DNA of 64,000 nt from positions 58,466,627 through 58,530,626 of the forward strand of contig NC_077223.1 in NCBI RefSeq assembly GCF_024763615.1, in the 5' to 3' direction. Positions 12,401 to 22,629 of the stretch are shown in pieces; position 1 is the stretch's first letter, and each line of letters begins with the position of its first letter. The notes under the pieces are model-generated. The model made no database searches and was not told the DNA's origin. It worked only from the letters and a program-made list of their open reading frames with translations. The stretch comes from Phlebotomus papatasi (Eukaryota; Arthropoda; Insecta; Diptera; Psychodidae). A program made the translations under genes and the position numbers.

Positions 12401-15400
12401 TCAGCCTATTAGGAAAAGAGATTCTTATATATTATATTATATATTATATATTCTTATATATTATATATATATCATATAGGAAAAGAGATATAAAAGAGAT
12501 TCTTAACAATCTCACCTACAATAATTCTAACAAAATCTCATGTACTCCAATCGGCCCAAAACTTTGCCAGAATGTGTTTGGCCACTTCCCGATCACGAAT
12601 ATATGGATGGCTAAAAACCGTTCCCGTCCGTCCGTCCGGCCGCTCTTTGGAGCTTAATAACTCCTAAACTAAAAGAGATATCGACTTGCGGTTTTCGGCA
12701 AAGGTTATATTTCGGGTGAAAATTGCAACTTGGTGCATTGTCCCCCCACCACCCACCCCTCCTTCCGCCATTTTGAACACCCCAATTTTTTTGTTTTCTC
12801 AATAGCTCCGCCCCTATGGCATCGAGCGGGCTCAAATTTTAGTATGTTATAGCTAGCTCTTAGGGCTATCGATCAATACCAAACTTAAGGTCCCCCGACC
12901 CCCCTGACTCGAGCTATAAGGGTCCAAAAAAAATCTTAAAATGCCGTTTCAAATCCGGTTCTAATTGTCAAAATTTAAAAAGTGAGGGCTTTTTGGAAAG
13001 CTCTCGTGAAATGAGACTTCCCCTTCTAACATCGCAAGTTCATAAAACCACCGCTAGGGGCGCTATTTTTAAAAAGAAGATTTTTAAATCTTAAAAGTTA
13101 AATAACTCAAAAATTCCATTATGCATCGGGCTGAAATTTTAGTATGTTGTAGCCCTTGATTATACCTATCAAACAAAAAAATACTTAAGCCGATCCATAA
13201 CCCCTGACCCGAGCTATAAGGGGTCAGAGTTCGAATATTGACCAGCCTCTATTTCCGGTTCTAATTAACATTTTAAACTAAATTTTACCTTTTTGGTTTC
13301 GTCTCGATGAGCACTTTCAGATGGAAGTTCAAAAAGTCACCACAGGTGGCGCTGTGATAGCGTCAAAATTCATTAAAATTCAAACTAATTTTTCTCAAAA
13401 ACGGCATTGTGCAAGTTAATCAAATTTTAGTATGTTGTAGTCTAGTCTAGGACGTTTCCAAAATGGTGCGTAAATGCGCTGTGGTTTCAATAGAACCGGA
13501 GATATGAGGGGTCAAAGTTCACGAAATTCAAAAAATCATATCTCCGGTTCTATTTGACCGATTTTGATGAGTGAGGGCTTAAACGAAAGATCTCACCAAA
13601 TGCTACAACTTTCTAGAATATTTGAACTTCGTGGGACTAACACCGGGGGCGCCACAGTCGGGAAACCAATTTCAATATCACATAACCTCAATTATCTCGA
13701 TTGCCTCTGAACCGATTTTGATGATTACTTCGACATAATTGTAGAGGACATTTGTGTCTATATTTCGTCTATACTGAGAAAAAATGTTGGTGCGATTAAC
13801 ATTTTTTCCTCATAACTTTAACACTTTTTAGGTGTAAAAATATATCAACATTTTTTAATTATAATTTTACGCCTTTTTACGGGTAAAATTAACATGAAAA
13901 AGGGTAACTTTAACCCCTAATACACCTAAAAAGCATAATATTTACACCGATTTCGGATCAATACTGCAAGGTAAAATAAACTTTTCCGGAATGTTATTTT
14001 AACTTTTTCGGATTTCTCTCAGTGTATACATCATTTTTCGATCAGACAATGCGATCTGTCCGATCATAATAACTCTTTGAAACCACTCAGATACCAATTT
14101 GACTGCTTCTACTCGAAATAGGGTTTTAAATGGAAAATCTCACAAAATACAACAATTCTTTGATATAGTTAAAGTTCACCAAATGAACACTTGGGGCGAT
14201 CTGGTCGAAAATACGAGTTCAGAAACAAACAACGTCGATTATCTCGGCTTCTGATTAATCGATGAGATCAAGTTCTTCGGTAAAATTATAGAGAACTTTC
14301 TGGTCTACGTTTCACCCATATATCACTTTTCTGCCAGTCCATCCAAATCCTTGATATTTTGGTTTTAATATAAAATTTGTAAAATATCACGAATTTGATT
14401 CAATATAACTGAATGGCGTACCCTAACTTCAGCTCTAAATCGAATTTGCATACATTCCGAGTTAGCTCACATTAAGAATCTCACCTACATAAGCCGGTTA
14501 GGATTATCTGTCCCTTTACCTTGAAATTGCCTCGCATTGTGGTAGTTTCACGCATTTTTCCATTCAGGTGAAATCGTCTTCTCCACAATAGACTAATGAA
14601 ATTAAAGTTATTGTTATTAATTTTATTAACCTTGAACCCAATTGTAACTTACAGCGTTTTTACTTACAAAGTTTTAATTCTGTTTATAATCTTTTTGTAA
14701 AATGGCCTCAAAATCAATTTTGCAATTTAGGGGTAAAACCGCACCACCTTCTATTACAACTATTTTAAGTTAACTTACTATAATATGGAATGGAACAGGC
14801 TGTATACCTTTAACAAAGAGTTAAAGAGTTAAGCTTGCCGCCACTACCGATTTTCATAAAGTCGGAAGCGAGCATGGCAGCTCTGAGATTACGCTCAGCT
14901 GGAACTTGGAAGGTTGGTTGTCACCCAGCAGGCCATACGAGAATACTCAATAAGCCTGTTGCTAGACATCCAGACCTTCTAATGAGGGATGACTTCCACA
15001 TTGAGGGAAGACTACCCATGAAATCAATTAAAGCAACACTTCATACGAGGGCTGACTGGGCTGAACGGGCAGATGAGATAATTGAGTCCGATGCGGTCGC
15101 TCTATTCACTGACGGTTTTCGAGTTGAGGGATCCTCAGGCGCCGGTTACCATTGCTCAGAGTTTCAGGTTGCTGGATCACTGCCCCTCGGCCAGTACACG
15201 ACAGTGTTTCAGGCTGAGGTCGTCGCAGTCCTGCTTGGTGCTCGGAGTCTAGTGGAATCTGGCATCGAGAGTAGAAAAGTTCAAATTTTCTCAGATAGTA
15301 GAGCTGCGATTCTGTCTATAACAGGATATGAGTCGCGTTCTGCTATCGAGACTGAGTGCAGGAAAATGTTAGAAGCGGCCTCACAGAAATGTGACGTCGG

Positions 15401-17274
15401 TCTACATTGGGTACCTGGGCACAGGGGCATAGCGGGAAATGAAGAAGCGGACCGCCTCGTGGTAGCGGAGGCAAGGACCGCTTTCATTGGTCCCGAACCT
15501 GCTGTAGGGATTTCCTTGCAAATGAGGAAATCTATTATACAGGAGGATTCATTAAAACTTCATCAAACGGAATGGGCCGCGACTAAAGATTGTCGCGTGT
15601 CCAAACTGTTCATGACCAACTTGGATAAGAAAAGGACAGCGTACCTGGTGGGAGGCAGTCGCTGGAGAGCCCGGCAGATTGCTAATGTTCTAACCGGTCA
15701 CTGTCTAAATAAACATCTGAATAGGATGGGTGTCCAATGTAATATAATGTGCAGAGGATGCAATCAAACTGAGGAGACGGTCACTCACTACGTGTGTGAC
15801 TGCCCCAGCTTATGCAACATCAGACGAGTGCTGCTAGGTAAAGCGGTACTGTCTGATGAAGACCTATCAAGATTGAAGCCGCCCTGTTTAATGGAGTTTA
15901 TCCGAAAAACGGGCTGGCTTGAACCATCTTGCCCTTAACAGGGATTAATTTAACCGGGGATGCATAATGGGCCCAAAAGGAGGCCTGGGTGCAGCGGTTC
16001 CGCGAGGAACCGCCCCCACTGTAATCTAATCTAATCTAACAAAGAGTTGAATTTTGACCTCTAAAATTAATTAAAAAGAGTTACTCAAAGTTATGTATGG
16101 TTCTATAGAACATAAGTATGAAGCCCGACTATCTACAGTCTGGTCAGGACAGCAAAAAGAATAATAAAGAATGTGGGCTAAAAATCAAAATAAAAATAAT
16201 TCTTTCCAAATTTGCCTTATAGCGTTATCCAATTTGATTTGGCAGCTTCAGATGCGAAGTACACTCAGTCCCGGCATTATGCACTTCGAGATTATGCACC
16301 TGACAGGATTATGCACATACAATTATGCAAGTTTGCCTACTTTTGGGAGTCAATTTATGAAATCATTTTTTTTTTAAATACGCCTGAATGTATACTATTT
16401 TGTGACGCGGGAAATTCGAAGACACTATGCTTATTTTTCAGTATAAAACTTTAATTTCGTTTATTAAGGTAATAATTTTAAATATTCTAACAATTTATTG
16501 AAGAACTCTGGCCAAAAGATACTGTTTGTTGATGAATTTCTTTACTCCGCGCGAAATTCGTTCTACGGCCGATTCATTGAAAATAAATCGCCTGCGAGTA
16601 TGCAAATTTTCTCAATGCATAATGCCATTTCGCGGGTTTTTTCGGTCCTGAAAATGTGCATAATACCGGGACGGCGTGGATGTTTAAAATACCTACCTGA
16701 CGAATATGAGCTCGATCTGGGATAGTTAACTAAACTGAAGCATCACAATAGCTGTGATTGTAAAGGAGCTAGATTATACAATTTATTAATCCTTTCCTTT
16801 AGGCGTCAACTCATAGTTATCGCCTTGAATTTCCTGTTAATTGATTCTTTTCTTGCCGTTTTGTTTCGCTGCATTGAATTTTAATCAAAAGTCAAATTGT
16901 TTATTTTTAATATTTCAATAGATTGTCTTATCGCCACAAAAAGACTCGCCAAGAGACTTTCTGACCTTTCTCCTGAGGAAATTGGAGATTTCTTCAACAC
17001 TGCAGTTCTAGTCCAAGGACTCCTTGAGGAATTCTACGGAGTCTCTGCGTCCAATGTAACAGTTCAAGATGGCAAAGAAGCTGGTCAGACTGTTGCTCAT
17101 GTGCACTGCCACATTCTCCCACGTCGAGAGGGCGATTTCTCCTTCACTGACAAAATCTACCACGAACTCAGGAAGCATGACAGCGCCCCAGTGGACACAA
17201 ATCGCCGACCGCTCGAGGAAATGATCTCTGAGGCCCAAAAGTACCGGGAAATGCTAAAATCTAAAGCAAGATAA
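9239..17274 (+). CDS. NitFhit: NitFhit: nitrilase-like / Fhit (Ap3A hydrolase) fusion protein
   Basis: Five exons join in frame: 9239-9433, 9520-9885, 9946-10158, 10218-10503 and 16922-17274. They give 470 residues, about the length known for insect NitFhit. All introns are GT-AG. Residues 1-30 have no acidic residue before about 29 and several basic ones, which suggests a mitochondrial leader. An internal Met at 9314 could start a cytosolic form. The nitrilase domain has the Glu-Lys-Cys triad: E71 (FLPECCD), K147 (YRKLHMFD) and C188 (QICYDIRFPE). The Fhit domain has the histidine triad H413-V-H415-C-H417, with H415 expected to be the nucleophile. Known for the families: Nit acts as an amidase, reported as deaminated-glutathione amidase for Nit1, and Fhit hydrolyses diadenosine triphosphate. 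In invertebrates the two are one protein. AATAAA lies at 17373-17378. Confidence 0.96.
9520..9885 (+). CDS. NitFhit: NitFhit exon 2 (Glu and Lys of the nitrilase triad)
   Basis: Follows CTTTTTAG and ends ATT before GTAAAA; 122 codons, phase 0 on both sides. Holds E71 and K147. The intron before it is only 86 bases. Confidence 0.95.
9946..10158 (+). CDS. NitFhit: NitFhit exon 3 (nitrilase cysteine)
   Basis: Starts after TTTTCAG directly with the catalytic Cys codon (C188, CYDIRFPE) and ends ATG before GTAAGA; 71 codons, phase 0. Includes TYPSAFAYATG and AAAQMGFHN, both conserved in the family. Confidence 0.95.
10218..10503 (+). CDS. NitFhit: NitFhit exon 4 (end of Nit, start of Fhit)
   Basis: Follows GGGTACAG and ends GGAC before GTGAGT, phase 1. 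Codes for DPWGKILVDCEEKELD, which closes the nitrilase fold, then from about residue 330 the first Fhit strands (FYESSHSFAFTNIRCVVPG). Confidence 0.95.
10803..11010 (+). repeat. Decayed D/E-type (pogo-like) end fragment
   Basis: AAGTGCCAAATTTCGGACAA at about 10805 matches the D family terminus. TTGCAATATCGGACACCTC corresponds to its subterminal part, and GGTGTCCGAAAAATAAT near 10996 is an inverted match. Too decayed to place ends. Confidence 0.45.
11235..11338 (+). repeat. Q-family fragment (ACCGGTTC type)
   Basis: ATTACCGGTTCATAACCTAT followed by ATTCCAAGACCTTTCCAA matches 23285-23430 and, less well, 35210-35280. Part of an unnamed dispersed repeat. Confidence 0.5.
11345..11722 (+). mobile_element. 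MITE family F, copy F1
   Basis: Ends CACTCAGTCCCGG and CGGGACTGAGTG are inverted and flanked by TA (11343-11344, 11723-11724). Internal TATGCACATTTTCGGGACCG is shared with F2 and F3. 378 bp, non-coding, Tc1/mariner-type target site. Confidence 0.87.
11936..12410 (+). mobile_element. Element family C, copy C1 (two partial units)
   Basis: GAGTTCCGCTTTGA at about 11939 and again (TAGTTCCGCTTTGACAG) at about 12250 starts two similar units. Each contains AAAATTGCATA and a GATAAGTTA/AATAAGTTACGG segment, also seen in C2 (23915-26340). The second unit is cut by the AT microsatellite and B1. Confidence 0.55.
12417..12495. repeat. AT microsatellite (ATATATT type)
   Basis: Irregular TATATTATATATTA array between GGAAAAGAGAT motifs that occur on both sides, directly next to the start of B1. 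Confidence 0.75.
12496..14518 (+). mobile_element. Modular repeat family B, copy B1
   Basis: Starts GAGATTCTTAACAATCTCAC and ends near TTAAGAATCTCACCTAC...GGATTATCTGTCCC; GAGATTCTTAA is inverted between the ends. Inside, similar modules each have a CGGTTCTA motif, then GAGGGCTTTTTGGAAAG or a variant, then GGGGCGC or GGTGGCGC. The GGCGC points fall at about 13053, 13340, 13641 and 14191, the last spacing including a 252-bp MITE, so the period is about 290-300 bp. Copy B2 is at 24254-26078. No protein frame; class unknown. Confidence 0.75.
13773..14024 (-). mobile_element. MITE family A, copy A2, nested in B1
   Basis: Inverse orientation of the A consensus, from ACTGAGAAAAA to TTTCTCTCAGTG. 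The uninterrupted target is visible in B2 at about 25537-25546. Comparison indicates duplication of a TA-containing target. Confidence 0.88.
14519..14822. other. No feature recognised (intron DNA)
   Basis: AT-rich intron sequence between B1 and the LINE. Its last bases, TAACAAAGAGTT (14811-14822), form the upstream target duplication of the LINE. Confidence 0.5.
14823..16036 (+). mobile_element. 5'-truncated LINE (I/LOA-like) with RNase H
   Basis: TAACAAAGAGTT at 14811-14822 is repeated at 16037-16048, a 12-base target duplication. The 3' end is a TAATC tandem tail, typical of LINE insertions. Only the 3' part of ORF2 is present; reverse transcriptase and endonuclease are missing. Confidence 0.9.
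14835..15938 (+). pseudogene. LINE ORF2 remnant: RNase H domain plus Cys/His motif
   Basis: Open for 367 codons but lacks its own N-terminus. Counting from the TTG at 14835, RNase H acidic residues fall at D93 (FTDG), E128 (QAEVV), D154 (FSDSRAA) and D206 (GNEEAD), with HWVPGHRGIAGNE just before the last. Near residues 305-325 a CRGC...HYVCDC cluster matches the zinc-knuckle-like tail of I/LOA/R1-related LINEs. RNase H removes RNA from the RNA-DNA hybrid during target-primed integration. The frame is uninterrupted, so the insertion is fairly young. It cannot move by itself. Confidence 0.9.
16262..16678 (-). mobile_element. MITE family F, copy F2
   Basis: Inverted relative to F1. Starts CACTCAGTCCCGGCATTATG after TA and ends ATAATACCGGGACGGCGTG, where the terminal bases have mutated from CTGAGTG. 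417 bp. Lies about 240 bases before NitFhit exon 5. Confidence 0.8.
16922..17274 (+). CDS. NitFhit: NitFhit exon 5 (Fhit catalytic part)
   Basis: The split codon C|AT gives His354 and restores the phase left by exon 4. Contains TVQDGKEAGQTVAHVHCHIL, the full histidine triad with the preceding Gln-rich loop, and stops at 17272-17274 after KSKAR. Confidence 0.95.
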
Positions 17275-18740
17275 TGCTGTTTTTTTTTTGCTGTTTTAGT
17301 GCCATTTTTTGGCTCTTTATTCCACGGTTTATTGTTACACAACAAAAAAAAATGATGAAAACAAAGGTGTTAAATAAAATAGTGTCTTGTGATACACAAT
17401 TGGTTTTCTTTTTCTCATGATCATCGCCAATCTCGCTAATTTTAAATAAACTCCCAAAAAATATTTAATTAATTATATCTTTCACCAATTCATTCTCAAC
17501 TACCAACTATTGCAGTCTTTTGCTTAACTGTCTCTTGTTTTTCGTGCCAGTTCTTTAAAAAAAAACATCAGGGTTTCAAAAGAAATTTACAAATGAATTT
17601 AATAATTTAATAATTAAAAATCACTCCCTCTTAGCATCGTGCTTAAAATTGAAGATTTTCATGGTTGATATTAGACTTTTTTTTGCAAAATTTGTTGAGA
17701 TTCTTTCAAGAATTATAAAAAAAAACTTCGTAAGGAGGTTTGAAAATATTTCTAATAAAATTATAACAATTTTAAAGGTTTAAAGGATTTGTTTAATGAT
17801 TCACAACTGTTTCTTTTTAACTAATTCATAAATCACCTTGTGCTCAGAGAATTGAATTTTGAATTAGGAATAAACTCTCTAGTTGTCTAGATAATTTCTA
17901 ATATTTGACCTTGAAAAATCGTTAGTAAGAATAATTCAAGGGCATTGATGTCAAGCTGCTGGAGGTTAGTTATAGTTACCTCAACTTATGCAATTGAAGC
18001 ATTTGTCGTTAATTACAAGGGAAAAAACATTTTTAATTAGTAAACTGACAACATTTTGGTCAGTAACAAAGTAAAAGGCGGTGAGAAAGCTTCTCAAACC
18101 AAAGCGAAAATTCCATTTGTGTTTGAATTGTGCACTGACTAAATTCCAAGGCCATTTTTTGCCAAAGGTGGAACCAGGATTTTACTAAGAAGGGAGGCCA
18201 AATTGGTAGATTATCCCCAGAAGAAACCGTTCTTCGAATACAGAGTCGAAAATTTACAAGTTTTCAGTTTTTCAATGAATTCTGATTTTAGTCAATTTTT
18301 ATGAACTTGATTTTATTTAAAAATCAAACAAAATCAAAATTAAAATTATAATTTTGAATTCAATTTTCAAAAAGAGACAAATATCTGATTACATTTGAAA
18401 AGAAATGGCAAAGCGTCCTAGCTTTGCAGGGTGCTCGAAATTACGAGAAAGAGTTCTTCGTGTATTATCCTTCAGTACTGTTTTTGCGTAGATTGGTTTA
18501 TTACCGATTAAATCGATACATTTATAAAATCATTCTGAAATAAAATATTGCTTAAAAAGCACATTTTAGAATATTTTAGCAGGAGTAGCAAGCATATGAA
18601 CAAATAAAATAAATCTGAGAAAGATATTTAAGGGTATATTACCGATTAAGTCTGATACAGCCGAATTTTTCAAAAAATCCAATTTAAGCAAATCGTTTAA
18701 AAAATAGACCCACCAGTGATTAAACTTTGATCTTCGAAAA
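17275..18740. other. NitFhit 3' UTR then AT-rich DNA; nothing else recognised
   Basis: AATAAA at 17373-17378 is the likely polyadenylation signal. Beyond it the DNA is AT-rich, with one weak repeat fragment near 17905-17955 (TTTGACCTTGAAAAATCGTT, also at 23440). Confidence 0.6.
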
Positions 18741-18744
18741 TTCG

Positions 18745-19015
18745 ATATCGAAATCGAACATAGGTGTCTAAGGACGAAGTGTACACAATGACTGCTTCCA
18801 AAACATATTTGAAAATGAAAAAAATCAAGAAGCCGTTTTCGAAATAAACCAAAAAAACATGGTTTTGGAGAGGAAGGAAGGGGTTGGGGAAAAGAAAAAA
18901 AGACTGTCCTAGATAATGTTGACTTATAATGGGGGGGGGTGGTTGGTCGGAGACTGGAAACCGATATCTCCTACCATTTGGCCTCTAGCCGTGTCACAAG
19001 CTTTCGATAAAATAA
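18745..19015 (+). repeat. K-family repeat, copy K1 (G-tract type)
   Basis: Contains CGAAAATTCGATATCGAAAT, AGGTGTCTAAGGACGAA, ACATGGTTTTGG, a run of nine G at about 18932, and CCATTTGGCCTCTAG. The same order recurs at 23445 and, inverted, at 37150. Class unknown. Confidence 0.65.
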
Positions 19016-19114
19016 AAGATTTTTGAAAAAAATACTTGAGAAAGATACATCAATTACGGGTACTTTATCGATTTATTGCAGATTAACTCCGGATGCAACC
19101 GGATTGGAAATTTC

Positions 19115-19270
19115 AAGATCTCCAAAATGGTTCAACTGTGATCTTCGAAAATTCGACATCGAAATGTTTTTCGGTCATAGGTGTCTAAGAACGAAATATT
19201 GTCCTTGAATACCTTCAAAACGTATTCGAAAATTCTAGGAACCGTTTTCGAAATAAACCAAATGTCGAGA
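19115..19270 (+). repeat. K-family repeat, copy K2 (left part only)
   Basis: Repeats TTCGAAAATTCGACATCGAA, AGGTGTCTAAGAACGAA and CCGTTTTCGAAATAAACCAA from K1, then diverges. Confidence 0.6.
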
Positions 19271-19452
19271 TTTTCCACCGATAGCGAAATGGAGCCCGGC
19301 TGGTGGATTCCCTTCCCTGTTCGCGGAAACTTCATATTTCCCACCTCATACTCCAAGTAAGGCCTTTTACTGGCAGTAATAGTACTGTTGCCCGTCGTGC
19401 GGGGAATTGACTGACAGGGGATACTGTCAGTCAGTCGGAAACATGGCCTGTA

Positions 19453-20138
19453 GGGGAATTCTGTAATTTTCGTGGCATTGTCACGCGTGAATTCGAAACC
19501 TGACAATGCCATTCGAGCTTTTTTTTATCATATCATATGAGTTCGAAAATGCAATTCATTGATTTTTCTTAAATGAAATCCCTTTACTTGATGATTTTAT
19601 GAAAATACAGTACGTCTTGGTTCATTTGTTTAAATTCATTGTCATTTGAATTGCCAGAAATCTCAAATATGTGACTTCTGACAATGCCACGTGAGCTGAA
19701 ATGGCACTGTCACGGCTACAGAATCGCATTTTCGAAAAAGCTCTCCTAAGATTCGAACTCAATTTGTCATATGACAAATTGTCCCCTCCAGGAGGGGAAT
19801 TCTGTAACGCTCTGGCAATGCCATATGACAAATCGGATTCGAATCTTAGGAGAGCTTTTTTCGAAAATGCGATTCTGTAGCCGTGACATTGCCATTTCAG
19901 CTCACATGGCATTGTCAGAAGTCACATATTTGAGATTTCTGGCAATTCAAATGACAATTAATTTTGTTAAACAAATCAACCAAGACGTACTGTATTTTCA
20001 TAAAATCATCAAGTGATTTTATTAAAAAATCAATGAATTGCATTTTCGAACTCATATGATATGACAAAAAAAGCTCGATTGGCATTGTCAGGTTTCGAAC
20101 TCACGCGTGATAATGCCACGAAAATTACAGTATTCCCC
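19453..20138. mobile_element. Foldback element H: 686-bp palindrome
   Basis: Flanked by TA (19451-19452, 20139-20140). The arms, running inward from GGGGAATTCTGTAATTTTCG and its inverse at the far end, match along most of their length (about 320 bp each) around a short centre at about 19780-19820. The distinctive piece GAAGTCACATATTTGAGATTT and its inverse lie at matching distances. No coding function is evident. Confidence 0.85.
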
Positions 20139-20239
20139 TACTGGAAGCGTTCGGTTGGAGGCGCAGAGCTGGGTCTCTGCCGGGCAATTGGCCGCGATAA
20201 GCCTTGGTCTCCCTAAGGAATCTTTCAGGGCAAAAACTC

Positions 20240-20425
20240 GGCTACAAAAAAATGGTTTTGGAGGAGAAGGAGCAGGCTGGGGAGAGGAATAAAGACTATC
20301 CTAGATAATGTTGACTTCTGAGTGGGGGTCGTCGAAGATTGGAAATTTATATCTCTTACCATTTAGTCTCTACCTTTGTCAGAAGTTTAAAAAAGCGGAT
20401 TATATAACTGCTCTCTCTTTGATGT
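20240..20425 (+). repeat. K-family repeat, copy K3 (right part)
   Basis: ATGGTTTTGGAGGAGAAGG, CCTAGATAATGTTGACTT and CCATTTAGTCTCTACC match the right half of K1. Ends with the GAGCAGTAAAAAGAGG motif shared with 23855. Confidence 0.6.
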
Positions 20426-20448
20426 CGAGCAGTAAAAAGAGGTAGGGT

Positions 20449-20640
20449 AAAATGGGGTAATTTGGAATCATGTCTAATTTGGAACTTTGGGATTTTAAAA
20501 CAATTTTAGATGGCAAAAGGTAAAAACAACGAAGAAGTACTCTCGAATTCTTTTTCTTCTTCGTTGTTTTCTTTTTCTTTTTCTCTTTCTCCTAAAAATC
20601 CCTAAATCCTAAAATTCCAAACGATTGAATTTCACTAAAT
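20449..20640 (+). repeat. O-family repeat, copy O2
   Basis: GGTAAAATGGGGTAATTTGG then AATCATGTCTAATTTGGAAC; compare about 1092 and 28044. Followed by a GAAGAAG/CTTCTTC inverted, T/C-rich low-complexity stretch. Confidence 0.55.
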
Positions 20641-20826
20641 TGAAAAATGTGCGAGCGTTGTTTGGAAAGATTGAAATTATCTCAAAAAATATTTAAAAAA
20701 AAGCCTTCTAATCTCAATTAACTATTCAAGTTCAGTTCAGAAAATCTTCAATATTACGAACACGAAGAATTATTCACATATAATTCAATTTTTATTCCCC
20801 TGAAAAATTCAAAGCACATCGTGCTC

Positions 20827-20873
20827 TCTGATTGGCTAGAGCTTCGAATGCTTCCAAGCGCTAGCCAATCAGA
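20827..20873. repeat. Short hairpin with 18-bp arms
   Basis: TCTGATTGGCTAGAGCTT pairs with AAGCGCTAGCCAATCAGA, one mismatch, around a loop of about 11 bases. Each arm carries a CCAAT/ATTGG. Confidence 0.7.
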
Positions 20874-20933
20874 AAACACAATGCGACAAAAATATTTGAA
20901 GAGACAAAATATTTAATAAAATGTGAATAATGA

Positions 20934-21073
20934 CCAGTGCACAATAAATCTTGTTTGTAAACATGTTTTCAAATTTTCCTATGAAAGAGAGCGAGATGAC
21001 TAGATGTAGATCTCACTCACTCTCATTGAAATGTCAAAAACATGTTTATAAAATAAAAGTTATTGTGCGTTGG
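20934..21073. mobile_element. Small MITE (GCACAATAA ends)
   Basis: CCAGTGCACAATAA...TAAACATGTTTTCAAA is inverted as TCAAAAACATGTTTATAAAA...TTATTGTGCGTTGG. About 140 bp. Confidence 0.7.
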
Positions 21074-21079
21074 ACATAA

Positions 21080-22629
21080 TGCATTAAGGGAATTTATTTT
21101 TCTAGTCTCATGAATTTTACTATACAAATTTGCCTGAATTTGGAAACTATCAATTAATTTCTTTATCAGTTTAATAAAATAGAGATTAATCGATAGTTTC
21201 TCAAGTTCCAGCATCTCAATAAGACACGAGTAAATTCTTTTCTTTTTTTTTGCCAAACAAAACAATTTTTGCTATACAAGAAATTCAACAAATATTTATA
21301 ATTTTTTTTTAATCTCATCCTTATTTTTGGTTACTTTATTAATTTTATTTTTATTCTTTATTATATCAATAGATTAACAATTTCTTTGTATCAAAAAACA
21401 CTGGCTTTTTTTTCTTGTGATTAAACTTTGTCACATGAGTTTCGTTATGATTTTCATTATTTAATGAATTATTTATTTTAGGAAAGAAAAAGTTATTTTT
21501 TTTTGTATATCGAAATGTTAGAAAAGGGGAGCTTTGTTTCTTGATTATCTCTAGAAGCTATTTTATGATTGATACTTTTTCCTCTTATCAATTTTATTTC
21601 TTTATTTATTTTTTTTTAGATTGCAGTCAAAATTAGATTTTGGGATATTTCTTGAGTAGAAAGATTTTTATTTTTAGAGGTTTTACAGAAGCTGTCTAGC
21701 GTATTCTTTTTCTATAATTTATTTTCATTTTAAGTGATTATTTCATTATATAAATCATTTTCCCTCATATTCATGAGAAAAATTCATATTTTTCTTCTTT
21801 TCGTAGTAAGAACACTTTTTCCTTAAAATCTCCCTAAAAGTATCTTTATATTTTTTTCTAAAAAAAAATAAGAGAAAAAAGCTTTCTCTTTCAGCACTTT
21901 TGCAGCAAATATGCTAAAAAAAAATTCTTTCAGTGGAGAAATGCAGAAATATGTTTTTATATCATAAAAAATATTTAACTGGAAAACATTATTCACTTTT
22001 TTTTGTACAGAAACTTCTTTTTTTTTTGGCATTTGAAAGTCCAATCTCCATAAAACTTTCTCTTGCGCCTTAAATTATCTACAGAATTGGGGAAAAAAAC
22101 TGAGTCGTTTTTTTTGCATGGGAGATAAATTCTTAAAAGGTAACACAACTGTAAATGAATGCCACAAACTTTTGGCCGAAAAAATAAATGATTATGAATT
22201 TAGAATAAGATATAAATTATATGTCGTATGAAATACATTTACATAATATTACACACTAATAAAAAAAAAGAAAAAACTAAATGGCCATCCCACTTTCATC
22301 TTAAAGCAATCGGATAACTTTCTTCCAGAAGGAATATTGTTTTTTTTAATCATTTGTCTACTTACAAAAGGAACAGAGAATACCCTTAATAAAAAAAATA
22401 AGCACAAAATAATTCTTTTGACAAATACAAATAATTTGAGTAGAAAAAAAAAAAGAAAATTGGTTTCTTTTTACAAAATATAAGACAAGAAAAAGTGGCT
22501 TCAGAGAAGAAGACTCATATCCAAAGGGACTATTTTGGGCACTTGATTTGTTAGAAAATTAACAAATAATATAATGTACCTGCCCAAGACCACCACCGTC
22601 GCCGTGACCAGCTCAATTCTAATCCCTCC
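21080..22629. other. AT-rich DNA downstream of Atg13; no other feature recognised
   Basis: Very AT-rich, with many A and T runs. It includes the Atg13 3' UTR in reverse orientation. Several TTTATT hexamers could be its polyadenylation signal, and I could not choose among them. Confidence 0.5.

Larger units (their letters stand above)
10504..16921 (+). other. NitFhit: NitFhit intron 4, 6.4 kb, filled with mobile DNA
   Basis: Donor GTGAGT at 10504 and acceptor CAATAG at 16921. It contains, in order, a decayed pogo-like end (about 10800), F1, C1, an AT microsatellite, B1 with A2 nested, a LINE, and F2. The three upstream introns are each under 90 bases, so the size is due to insertions. Confidence 0.9.

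Noticed and set aside
19622..20016. Matching protein segments on opposite strands near 19.8 kb.
   Set aside because: They are the two arms of palindrome H read in each direction, not two related genes.
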